DNA of 64,000 bases from Bremerella sp. TYQ1 (GCF_020150455.1 NZ_CP083740.1:1984001-2048000); one strand, 5' to 3'. Positions 39,301 to 49,552 are shown, numbered from the stretch's first letter. Notes: generated from the letters alone by a model not told the origin. Numbers and translations are program-made.

Positions 39301-40746
39301 GTTGGTGCCGAAGACAGGCGTGTCATAGAACGCCGCAGCACCCACAGCCGCAGTACCCGCCGCCGTCACGTGACCAACAGCTGTACCGTCGTTGGTGTAC
39401 CATTCGTTGACGGTCACGCCGGGACTGACAATCCAGTCGACGTACTTCAACAAGCCGGCATCGTCGCCCGAGAACTTCGAGATAACGATGTGGTAGCTAG
39501 TTTCAGTACTCAGGTTGACGTAACCGAGGAACTCAAACGGATCGCCGGTAACGACGTTCACGTCGACCGAGCTTGCGACCACTTCGTCGTCATCATCCAG
39601 CAAGTAAATGTCGTAGTCGCTTTGTGCCCCGAGGCCGCCCGCCGAAGCGTACGGCTGATCCCACTGCAGCACCACGCTGAAAACGCCGCCTGCCGGAATC
39701 GTCACACTCTGACGCACGTCGACACCGCTACCGGGATCGAAGTCGTGCAGGGTACCATCGACCACGTCATCGATGCCGCTGTCTTGGTAAGCGCCCTGGT
39801 AGCTGTCACGTCCGCTGTTCCCAGCGGCAGCGAAGTAGGAAACACCCTGGGCAACCACGATATCGATCGCTTGAGCGATGATACCATCCTGGAACCATGG
39901 TTCGTTAGCGTAACCGATGTCGTCGACAATCACGTCAGCGCCCGCGGCAGCCAACGCGAGAATACCGTTGGCAAAGTCGACATCCGAAATCCAGGCGGTG
40001 TAGAACATGATGTCCGCACCTGGAGCGACGTCGTGGATTAGCTGAGCCATCGCGCGACCTTCGTCGCTCAGACCAGGATCGAACGCCAACGTTACGTCCG
40101 AAAGAACCGTCACGTCATCTGGCAAGTCGCCCGAGGCAACGTCATCGGCATAGCCCCCCAAAGCATCGAAGCTGTCGGAGAGAACGCCAACAGTGATTCC
40201 GGTTCCATCAAATCCGAAATCAATACGAGCCAGATCGGACTGCATGGCCGGATCGGCTTGGCTGGTCGTATCACCGACATTACGAACCGGAGTAACCGCC
40301 GCGGCAACCGAGCGGATGCTGTCCAAGCCATTCAACGCATTCAGTTGGCTCAGAGGAATGCGAGCAGAAACAATCACGCCGAACGACTGCGTTTCGGTCG
40401 CACCGAGTCCGGCCAGATCGTTGATCACCGCATCGGCGTCGTTCATCGCAATCGCACGGATCAAAACCGAATCGTTGTTGATCGTGGCAAAGGGAGCATT
40501 GATCGCAACGTTGCCACCGTCGTAAGCAGGATCGGTGACTTGGGCATCGTATTGGCGGGCGATCGAGGCCAAGTTGCTGCTGAACTTATCCCACTGGGAT
40601 TCGCTGCTGCGCTGTTCCACGCCAGGAGCAAAAGTTACCGGTCCCGGGGCATCGCCAAAAGTATTTCCAGCGAGGAGGCAGCGTACTTCTAATGCCTCCA
40701 TTTGCTTAAGTTTGGACCGTTTTTGGCGCTTAATACCACGCTTCAT
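36400..40746 (-). CDS. LEPR-XLL S8/S53-like serine peptidase with SdrD_B-like, GEVED, cadherin-like and dockerin domains
   Basis: 1448 residues from the ATG at 40746, which has a strong GAGGAG site seven bases upstream; the earlier in-frame GTG is rejected. A basic N-terminus leads to LEVRCLL (19-25). The subtilase-like domain (about 160-590) has the Asp motif GVLSDSFD (D191) and the Ser motif GTSAAAP (S546), but where S8 enzymes carry a His it reads SDEGRAMAQLIHDVAPGA (D228, E229). Downstream are a DUF4114/Rossmann-like segment (about 610-860), an SdrD_B-like domain (about 890-980), a GEVED-type region (about 1010-1115), a cadherin-like repeat (about 1120-1220) and a dockerin-like pair (about 1240-1305). 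It ends with AGESL, an S/T/P linker and an acidic tail. Probably an extracellular protease. Confidence 0.85.
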   Translation of the reverse strand: MKRGIKRQKRSKLKQMEALEVRCLLAGNTFGDAPGPVTFAPGVEQRSSESQWDKFSSNLASIARQYDAQVTDPAYDGGNVAINAPFATINNDSVLIRAIAMNDADAVINDLAGLGATETQSFGVIVSARIPLSQLNALNGLDSIRSVAAAVTPVRNVGDTTSQADPAMQSDLARIDFGFDGTGITVGVLSDSFDALGGYADDVASGDLPDDVTVLSDVTLAFDPGLSDEGRAMAQLIHDVAPGADIMFYTAWISDVDFANGILALAAAGADVIVDDIGYANEPWFQDGIIAQAIDIVVAQGVSYFAAAGNSGRDSYQGAYQDSGIDDVVDGTLHDFDPGSGVDVRQSVTIPAGGVFSVVLQWDQPYASAGGLGAQSDYDIYLLDDDDEVVASSVDVNVVTGDPFEFLGYVNLSTETSYHIVISKFSGDDAGLLKYVDWIVSPGVTVNEWYTNDGTAVGHVTAAGTAAVGAAAFYDTPVFGTNPPVKESFSSVGGVPTFFDLDGNRLNVPEYRQTPDFVAPDGTNTTFFGQDIPEDSDFFPNFFGTSAAAPHAAAVAALMLQKNPNLTPEQLYGILEDTAIDMATSGPDIETGHGLINAYAAIAATPAVSGGGGGGGGSTVVDACGVALPDGTVSFAGAIGGNFFATNHAILDGTNPGQLGYDDIILDFLRGKGTATEIPKAEYSIAVVGNGAVAWSFSNGTQSATGYERTDYYNINFIDPAVFNELINHDLIIMLSGEDAVTDGLSSSEMALWATVEDNLANAVNDRGLDLWVGASGGDNDYYEFLPTGALSAVTQTGLDPLDGFEVTAEGQLIGVTEAMVDAADAEEYFDVIDNDFFSLEQRFLGEPISIAASGIAFYNDEVIAASDVPGGTTQGMIGLAFQDLDMDGFRDPIESGVAGAKFFIDYNGDGLIGLCEPTATSNALGQFHLRSAYSGTFQIMPVPTAGSVITTTNPVYVTINTDGSASLSAPLEFGVISGSDSGDSGLGGSVPVAPGAYLGNSPIEDDGVFFNNGIKKGTNTVTITSSVTHNNVVMNAWLDLNKDGDFNDANERIFTNVKLIPGQNEYTFTIPTNVFDDSVLPELARLAANMRFRVGPTLNIGATDNDAFGEIEDYKVFITQPADSGLTARDDVFSYEDDTADQVFHVLANDSSFFNRSLRIVAGSVTNISPVETPPLDITVSDDGTRIIFDASGVVDLTEDITFEYTVIDSAGVTATATVTLVSPVDPVVPPTASGTLAFNNTNMVTDVNNDGNLSGLDYVTILKELRTVGARNLPNLGSGSSNFTKFIDVNGDGRFSNLDLLAIINMMNSPLAGESLEQEPAASDPVETLSSTPAVEVIAAVKQEETVAPVATTPEVAAATQPRTATVFQPIFASMMSTPTSSEGNAVETEIVSEEDLADATFSSLGTTQSDLLWGSDDELDFAAESGDSEDDIFADADWEEELLTF

Positions 40747-41080
40747 GGGATTGCTCCTCACGCAGAGATGACTTCTCAGGGTTGATATGGACTAACGGCA
40801 GGGTAGAGGAAAGGTCACACAAACCAGGTGTCTCCAATGAAAATCACGCACTCTGGTCCGAGGAGAGAGGTCGCCACTGAGGTCCCTTCAGGCACCTTGC
40901 GCAAACTCCGTAATCTGGCCTCGCCCCGCCATTTAGGTAGTTCGACGGAATATACTTAGACTGACGATAGTTGCGAATGTTCCGTTTTTCTACCCATTTA
41001 CCCAGAAATTGACAAAAACGATTCCCCCCGGCAGGGTGTTCCTTACCCGGGAAATCGTAATTACCCGTCATTCAGCGCAT
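40747..41080. promoter_or_regulatory. Upstream region of the subtilase-like gene
   Basis: 334 bases with no gene, ending at the terminator of the BBP7 gene. It contains TACCCATTTACCCAG at 40991-41005 and TTACCCGGG near 41043, which resemble sequences upstream of the other LEPR-XLL genes. It should hold the promoter of the peptidase gene. Confidence 0.5.
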
Positions 41081-41115
41081 AAAAAAGGGCTGACAATTTT
41101 TGTCAGCCCTTTTTG
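41081..41115 (-). terminator. Terminator of the second BBP7 gene
   Basis: AAAAAAGGGCTGACA and TGTCAGCCCTTTTT around a five-base loop; a strong stem with A/T tracts on both sides. Confidence 0.9.
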
Positions 41116-41145
41116 AGTTGCTCAGAATCCCCTCGCAGGGATGGT

Positions 41146-42678
41146 TTACCACATGTACTCGAAACCGACCGTTGGACCGTGATAGACGGCGTTGCCGTTG
41201 TCGTTGACGAACGCCGAGCGTCCAGCCAACGCGGTTCCCAGTGTGGAAGCCCCACCGGTCTCGAAGTTGAACGAGTCGCTACCCAGGGCGATGCCGTCAA
41301 TGTAGACAACCTGGTAACCGGCTCGCAGCGTTCCTCTTGGAATCACTTTGAAGGTGCTCATGAAACCACCTTCGACCACCATCGAGGCTCGTCGGGAAGC
41401 GGCCGATTCTTCAAAGGTGTTCGCTCCACCATTCAGGACGATCGTCGAGTCTTGGTTGGCACGGTTACCGTAGACACCAATTTCGCCGAACATCGACAGC
41501 GTCCAACGGTTGGTCAGGCGAAGAGCCGAGTCCATACCGAACTGAACACCGAACATGTCGTTGTCAGCGTCGACGGTGTATTCCAAGCTACCGCCGGAAC
41601 CGACCGTGTTGTAAACCGCGTCGTCGTCAACTCGGACGTAGCGGAAACCAACCCACCAGCCGCTGTGCCACCAGCCACCTGGCGAAGTGAAGAAGCGTCG
41701 CATGTTCAACTCGAACGAATCAAAGCGATTCGACGTCGAGAACATCTGCAAGTCGCTGTTGTCGGTTTCGGCATAGCCGCCAACGGGATCGACACCGAAG
41801 CCGGAGAATGCAGAGAACAAGTTACCGCTACCGGTCACGCTTTGCGTCGAAGCCCAGTTACCAATACCGAGGTAGCTGAATTCCAAGTAAGTGCCTGGCG
41901 TGAACGTACGATTGAGTCCCAAGCGAATGCCACCTTGGTTGGTGAAGTCTGCGTCGTCCGTCGACAAAACCGGGTTATTCGCGGCGTTCTGCGAAGTGAG
42001 AACAAGCGGGTTGTTGCCTGCTTCATAGATGAAAAGCGTTGCGTCCACAACGACGTCGGCGTAGCGTGGAGCACTTCGTCCGCCATATTCGCTGAGGTCC
42101 CAAGCGTTGCCGATACCGCGGCTGAAGCCACAGTAAACGCCACCGCCACACAAGCCGCAGCAGCTACCGCATCCGGCTCCACCACAAGCATCGCAGCAGC
42201 CGTTTCCACGGTGCTTGCCGAGGTGACCGTGATGGCCACCCATGCAGTGTTGGCATCCGGCTCCGCCGCATGATTGGCAGCCATGGCCACCCCAGTGACC
42301 GGCTGGCATCACGTTCGGATCCATCATCGGTTGACCGGGTGCTCCGGGACCGTAGCCAGGTGCCATTGGCATTCCATAACCAGCCGGCATCACTCCCTGA
42401 GGAGCATACCCGGCGGCCATGCCTGGCATCATCATCTGGCCGTAAGGGTCCATCGCGACGTAAGGGTTCATCCCAGGCGGCATGTGCTGCCCTGGCTGCC
42501 CTTCCGGCTGGCGTTCGACACGCCAATCGCCGCTCGTGAATTGCTCAACGGCGGACGATTCTTGGCCGATCGTCTTCTGACCGGTGTGCTTTGCATAGGT
42601 TGTCTTTTCAGCGTTCGCCGTAGCGGCAAAAAACACTGTGGACAACGTTAAGGCGGTCCACAAGGTAGTGGCTCTCAT
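41146..42678 (-). CDS. BBP7 family outer-membrane beta-barrel protein with Cys/Gly/His-rich segment
   Basis: 510 residues from the ATG at 42678, which has GAGGA five bases upstream; 17 further in-frame codons upstream are rejected. The signal peptide (MRATTLWTALTLSTVFFAAT) is followed by a P/M/G/Y-rich segment, a Cys/Gly/His-rich stretch at 134-183 with 12 cysteines in CxxC-like pairs, and a barrel-like domain ending in GPTVGFEYMW. The planctomycete BBP7 family fits. The cysteine cluster could bind metal or form disulfides in the periplasm. Together with the BBP7 gene at 12239 it flanks the LEPR-XLL island. Confidence 0.85.
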   Translation of the reverse strand: MRATTLWTALTLSTVFFAATANAEKTTYAKHTGQKTIGQESSAVEQFTSGDWRVERQPEGQPGQHMPPGMNPYVAMDPYGQMMMPGMAAGYAPQGVMPAGYGMPMAPGYGPGAPGQPMMDPNVMPAGHWGGHGCQSCGGAGCQHCMGGHHGHLGKHRGNGCCDACGGAGCGSCCGLCGGGVYCGFSRGIGNAWDLSEYGGRSAPRYADVVVDATLFIYEAGNNPLVLTSQNAANNPVLSTDDADFTNQGGIRLGLNRTFTPGTYLEFSYLGIGNWASTQSVTGSGNLFSAFSGFGVDPVGGYAETDNSDLQMFSTSNRFDSFELNMRRFFTSPGGWWHSGWWVGFRYVRVDDDAVYNTVGSGGSLEYTVDADNDMFGVQFGMDSALRLTNRWTLSMFGEIGVYGNRANQDSTIVLNGGANTFEESAASRRASMVVEGGFMSTFKVIPRGTLRAGYQVVYIDGIALGSDSFNFETGGASTLGTALAGRSAFVNDNGNAVYHGPTVGFEYMW

Positions 42679-42943
42679 GGGTTCCTCTTTCGCAATCGAA
42701 AGGCAACTGGATGGCCCAGTGGTCGACAACGGTTGGTGAATTAGCTATCTGCAGGTCGCCCTCAGGCGAACCTTTAGCGCGACTCAAGGTGAATCTTCGA
42801 TACCTTCAACACAACCAATCGGCAAGGAAACGCAGGAAGAACCAACACTTTCAGCACGAGCCGCAGATATTTTGCAAATTAACACGCCGGCGCTGTCGCT
42901 AGCGGGCCAAATCGGCCTTGCCTTTTACAAAGACCTCCTATCT

Positions 42944-43339
42944 TCACACGCTTTCCGTAGAAAGAGCTACGCGATGCTTGCGCCACGAATAGACGTTTGT
43001 GACGATCGACATCAAAAAAGCTAGAACTCCTACGGCTGCGGTTGCGTAGGTAACCACCGTCGGATCGGAATCCCACCCGGTGACGCCATCAATACAGTAC
43101 TTAATAAACGAGCCGGGCAGGGGGCTTTCGCCAAGGGCTCGCTTTACCTGCCAATGCCAGTCCGTGAATGGGCAGTAGCCCCAGCCGTAATAAGGACTCA
43201 GCACTGTCCAAGAGGCAAGCGTCAAAAGAATCAGGATCAAATGGGCTTTGCGGGTCCGCTCAAACGCCCAGCCCAACGCATTAAAAGCTGTCAGCGCCAA
43301 GTGAAAGAGAAGCAGGAAGTAGTCTAAGAAGATCAGCAT
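42944..43339 (-). CDS. DUF2784-like membrane protein
   Basis: 131 residues from the ATG at 43339; an upstream in-frame GTG is rejected because the ATG begins directly with a hydrophobic helix (MLIFLDYFLLLFHLALTAFN). Three to four membrane helices are visible. The segment SPYYGWGYCPFTDWHWQVKR followed by SFIKYCIDGV resembles the DUF2784 signature (a short extramembrane loop with CP[LF]T). Function unknown for the family. It stands alone, divergent from the DUF1559 gene. No good Shine-Dalgarno sequence is visible. Confidence 0.65.
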   Translation of the reverse strand: MLIFLDYFLLLFHLALTAFNALGWAFERTRKAHLILILLTLASWTVLSPYYGWGYCPFTDWHWQVKRALGESPLPGSFIKYCIDGVTGWDSDPTVVTYATAAVGVLAFLMSIVTNVYSWRKHRVALSTESV

Positions 43340-43777
43340 CGCACGGCCTGGGGGGGAAAATGGGCTCGAAACTGGCACAGAGATGCCAGTAAGACGAGCT
43401 CCATTACGAGATAGATTTCGTGAAACGCCCCCTCTTGAATGGGGAATATCTAGTTAGGAGTCTCCTAATTCCCCGGCAGAGGCTTCATTCCGAGCATTTT
43501 TTTCTGACACAAAAGTGATTTTTCGCCAGAAAACACCACTCTTATAGGCTGCGGGTATCCGCTGCCATCTCGCTAAAATTGCTTATCTATTCGCCGCATA
43601 CCCCCTAAGAAGATGCACTTAAGGCGCACTAGCGTACCTTAATGGCACTTTCGGACCATCTAACGCCCTCTCAGCACAAAACGGGTCGATGTAAATTATT
43701 TGATTTAGATGAAAAATAGTGCTACAACACCAGCCTCTTCACTTTTCTTTCTATTCTCAATTCGCTGGAGTCTAATC
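43340..43777. promoter_or_regulatory. Divergent upstream region with inverted repeats
   Basis: 438 bases without a gene. At 43441-43474, GGGGAATATCTAG, a perfect TTAGGAG-T-CTCCTAA palindrome and TTCCCC form a nested inverted repeat that looks like an operator or short hairpin. A second, weaker inverted repeat (TTAAGGCGC / GCGTACCTTAA) lies around 43619-43643. Either could regulate the prepilin gene or the DUF2784-like gene. Confidence 0.5.
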
Positions 43778-44749
43778 ATGCGCGGAAAACGAGGGTTTAC
43801 GCTCGTCGAGTTATTGGTGGTCATCGCCATCATCGGGGTATTAATCGCCCTGTTACTCCCTGCCGTTCAGCAGGCACGCGAAGCAGCACGAAGGATGAGC
43901 TGCAACAACAACTTGAAGAACCTGGTCTTGGGTCTTCACAACCACCACGATGTCTACGGGGCATTCCCTGCTGGGGCGGATCACACGGGAACTGGTGACC
44001 GTGAAATGTGGGGCTGGGGTGCTCGAATCTTGCCTTTTATCGAGCAAACAAGCCTTTATGACCAATTGCGTGTGCCTGACCAGTTCCTCAAAGTGACGCT
44101 GGACGACACCACGCTTCGGACGTTGACTCAGACCAAGCTCGATATCTTTATCTGTCCTTCCGATCCCGGCGGGCATCTCATGGATGGCGGCCAGATGAAT
44201 GGCGGTCGAGGGCGTCACTTCAACGGGCTTTCCAGCGTCGACAACAACTTCCGTGTTGCCAAGTCGAACTACGTCGCCGTTTGCGGCATGTTCGATGTCG
44301 ATCATCGTCGCAATAACGGCGTCATGTTCCGTGGCAGCGAAACCCGAATGGCAGACCTGACCGATGGTACCTCGAACACTTTCCTGCTGGGCGAACGCAA
44401 CCGCCGCTGTGCTCAAGGGGCTTGGGTTGGTAATCGAAACGTCACCGGCGGTGGTCCTCAAGGGTGTGACTACACTTTGGGTCGCGTGACACTCGTTCTC
44501 AACGATCCAAGCAATGCTTCGCACCGCTGCACAGAAGGGTTTGCTAGCGAGCACCCCGGCGGCGGTCTCTTCGCTTACGCCGATGGTTCGGTTCACTTCA
44601 TCGCCGACACCATCAACTACAACAACGCTGGCGTGAACGGGAACAACCAGAGCAACAATGATGCTCCACCCACGTTTGATCCCGCAGAATTGGGCATCTA
44701 TCAGCGTCTCGGCACGCGGAACGATGGCCAGCCAATCGGCAAATCCTAA
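43778..44749 (+). CDS. DUF1559 prepilin-like protein (H-X9-DG)
   Basis: 323 residues from the ATG at 43778 (GGAG seven bases upstream). The N-terminus is a type IV prepilin signal: MRGKRG followed by FTLVELLVVIAIIGVLIALL, with cleavage expected after the Gly and Glu at +5. Then comes the DUF1559 domain (QQAREAARRMSCNNNLKNL) and the C-terminal H-X9-DG motif (HPGGGLFAYADG). The family is greatly expanded in planctomycetes and presumed to form pseudopilin-like structures; function unproven. It is followed by a transthyretin-like lipoprotein gene, a common pairing in these bacteria. Confidence 0.93.
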   Translation: MRGKRGFTLVELLVVIAIIGVLIALLLPAVQQAREAARRMSCNNNLKNLVLGLHNHHDVYGAFPAGADHTGTGDREMWGWGARILPFIEQTSLYDQLRVPDQFLKVTLDDTTLRTLTQTKLDIFICPSDPGGHLMDGGQMNGGRGRHFNGLSSVDNNFRVAKSNYVAVCGMFDVDHRRNNGVMFRGSETRMADLTDGTSNTFLLGERNRRCAQGAWVGNRNVTGGGPQGCDYTLGRVTLVLNDPSNASHRCTEGFASEHPGGGLFAYADGSVHFIADTINYNNAGVNGNNQSNNDAPPTFDPAELGIYQRLGTRNDGQPIGKS

Positions 44750-44870
44750 TCGGTACCTGGCAGGCTGGAGGTCGAACAGTGCGTAACTGTTCGGCCTCCA
44801 CCTTGATTTGATCTCTGCGACGGCGATGGATTGCTCGACCACGCCGAGACGACCCTTCTATTCTCTTGGC

Positions 44871-45278
44871 ATGCTCATGAACCGAATCGTACCCTGGTCG
44901 CTACTCCTGGCGACAATATTGCTCTCTGGCTGTAATTCTTCTGCCAACGAAGGCGTGACCGGCACCATCACTCTGGATGGCCAGCCGCTGCCGGACGCGG
45001 ATGTCGTTTTCACTCCGCAAGAGGGCGGTCGCCCCGCAATGGGCACGACCGACGCTTCGGGCAACTTCGAGTTGGTCTACACGATTCACGAGAAAGGAGC
45101 TCCGGCAGGCTCTTACATCGTGCGTATCAGAACTTCCCGTACCGAAACGGGCGAAAACGGACGTGACGTGAACACGCCGGAGAAAGTCCCGCCCAAGTAC
45201 AACAATCGATCGGAGTTGATTGCCGAAATCCAAGACGGGGCGAACAACCACTTCGACTTTAAGCTCGAATCTGAATAG
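44871..45278 (+). CDS. Carboxypeptidase-regulatory (transthyretin-like) lipoprotein
   Basis: 135 residues from the ATG at 44871 (an alternative ATG lies at 44877). A lipoprotein signal peptide ends in the lipobox LLSGC. The mature part is one beta-sandwich: GVTGTITLDGQPLPDADVVF, then GTTDASGNFELVY and APAGSYIVRI, the pattern of carboxypeptidase-regulatory/transthyretin-like domains. It is probably lipid-anchored in the envelope and cotranscribed with the DUF1559 gene. Confidence 0.88.
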   Translation: MLMNRIVPWSLLLATILLSGCNSSANEGVTGTITLDGQPLPDADVVFTPQEGGRPAMGTTDASGNFELVYTIHEKGAPAGSYIVRIRTSRTETGENGRDVNTPEKVPPKYNNRSELIAEIQDGANNHFDFKLESE

Positions 45279-45295
45279 CTCTTCCAAGAAACGTT

Positions 45296-45329
45296 GGAAG
45301 GGCGAGCCTGGCGTGCAGGCTGCCCTTCC
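45296..45329. terminator. Hairpin between converging genes
   Basis: GGAAGGGC-G-AGCCTG, loop GCGTG, CAGGCT-GCCCTTCC: a strong stem with one bulge and no marked U-run, between two converging genes. Probably a bidirectional terminator. Confidence 0.6.
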
Positions 45330-45358
45330 GGTCCAATCGCTCCCAGTAAGGAAGTTGT

Positions 45359-48218
<2,860 letters not shown>

Positions 48219-48437
48219 TCAAACTCCAGTCGGCAATGGAACCAGGCAAGTCAGGGTAGAGAAACCCTGTATTATGCACCAAAGCATGCACTCAAGGCAA
48301 CGCATGGAACTTTAGAGAAAATTCGCAATCCAGAGGATTTCGCGTCCAAAAATCGACATCGACCGATTCCCCCACTAGTTGTATGGTGCCCGAATAGTTC
48401 ATCCAATCCACATTCAGGGCAAGATAAGGATGCGATC

Positions 48438-49067
48438 ATGCTTCGGAATCCAATCGCCATCGGGGCCGTTCTAGCCCTGTTAACGCTTTCCGTTCAGGCA
48501 CTTGCCGCTGAACCGATGCCGCTACCTGCCGAGATGGTGACATTCAAACTCACCGCCTACGAAAAGACCGACGGTCCAAACCCCAAAGTGCTCGCCTCGC
48601 CAACAATCATGACCGTTACCGGACGGGAAGTCACCTTCCAAAGTGCCGGCCAGGTGAAATCCAAGTTCGATGCCAGCCCGCACGATATTGGTACGCAGTT
48701 CACTGCCGCTATCAATTCCCAAGGCAACAACAAGTATGAACTGAAACTGAAAGCGACCCTCGGCAATGTGAAAGTGCCCGAGCAAGATCCCGATACCGAA
48801 TGCTTCATCGAACAAAAGCTGATGCTTCGTACCGTGATCGAATCTGGCACCACGAAACGAATTCAAGTTTCGCCTGGTCGTTGGTATGAAGTCACAATCG
48901 GCAACTCTAAGCTCATGCACTTCGAGTTAGGCAATGGACTAAACTCGCAGTCACCAACTAAGCCCTCTTCGACCAAGCAAACCAAATCTAATCCGAAATT
49001 CCACTACGAAGAAAATCCAAAGACTTATCTCAACAACCCAATCTACTACATTGAGAAGCAACCATGA
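48438..49067 (+). CDS. Secreted protein of unknown function (tandem paralog 1)
   Basis: 209 residues; ATG with AAGGA seven bases upstream. Signal peptide MLRNPIAIGAVLALLTLSVQ..ALA. The mature part (about 25-155) is predicted mostly beta, with NKYELKLKATLGNVKVPEQD and a final RWYEVTIGN strand. The following gene contains the same core (GRYELKLKYTLGDAP), so the two are paralogs. The last 45 residues are S/T/K/P-rich and probably disordered. The stop overlaps the next start (ATGA), which implies translational coupling. Family not recognised. Confidence 0.8.
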   Translation: MLRNPIAIGAVLALLTLSVQALAAEPMPLPAEMVTFKLTAYEKTDGPNPKVLASPTIMTVTGREVTFQSAGQVKSKFDASPHDIGTQFTAAINSQGNNKYELKLKATLGNVKVPEQDPDTECFIEQKLMLRTVIESGTTKRIQVSPGRWYEVTIGNSKLMHFELGNGLNSQSPTKPSSTKQTKSNPKFHYEENPKTYLNNPIYYIEKQP

Positions 49068-49552
49068 TCCGCTGTCACTTGCTCTGCGTTCTCATTGCGG
49101 TCGTCTTGGCGAAGAACGCTGTTGCGGAAGAAGCGGCGCCATCCCCGCAGCATCTCCTCTTGACCATCAAAATGCTCGAGCAGCGCGAAGGGCGAGATCG
49201 TCCGGTCACGTTGAACGAACCGAGCATGCACTGTATTGCCGGCCAGAAGTTCGATTACCTCTCCGGCGGCGAGGCGAAGCTTAAGTTTTCGGACGATCCC
49301 CAGCAGTACGAAACGTTCGGGCTCATCTTCTCTGGCAAATTGACTGCCCAACCAGGTGGCCGCTACGAACTGAAACTGAAATACACCCTCGGCGATGCTC
49401 CGCGCGAGTTCGATCAAAAAGAAACCGAAGTCTCGCATAGCGAAACCTGGAAACTACGCACCATCCTTAAACCGAAAAGCCCCCTCAAAATCCGGCTCGC
49501 CCACGACCGCTGGCTGGAACTTCGCTTGGTAGAAATCGATCCGCAGTTTTGA
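49064..49552 (+). CDS. Secreted protein of unknown function (tandem paralog 2)
   Basis: 162 residues, starting in the ATGA that ends the previous gene. Signal peptide MIRCHLLCVLIAVVLAKNAV..A. It shares with its neighbour the order: an initial strand after the signal (LLTIKMLEQREG vs TFKLTAYEKTDG), GRYELKLKYTLGD, ETWKLRTILKPKSPLKIR and a final RWLELRLVE. It lacks the disordered tail of the first copy. Probably periplasmic; function unknown. Confidence 0.78.
   Translation: MIRCHLLCVLIAVVLAKNAVAEEAAPSPQHLLLTIKMLEQREGRDRPVTLNEPSMHCIAGQKFDYLSGGEAKLKFSDDPQQYETFGLIFSGKLTAQPGGRYELKLKYTLGDAPREFDQKETEVSHSETWKLRTILKPKSPLKIRLAHDRWLELRLVEIDPQF

Noticed and set aside
38221..40041. 606-codon plus-strand frame opposite the subtilase-like gene
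   Set aside because: Antisense to strong S8/S53, GEVED and dockerin motifs on the minus strand; no start signal or domain of its own.
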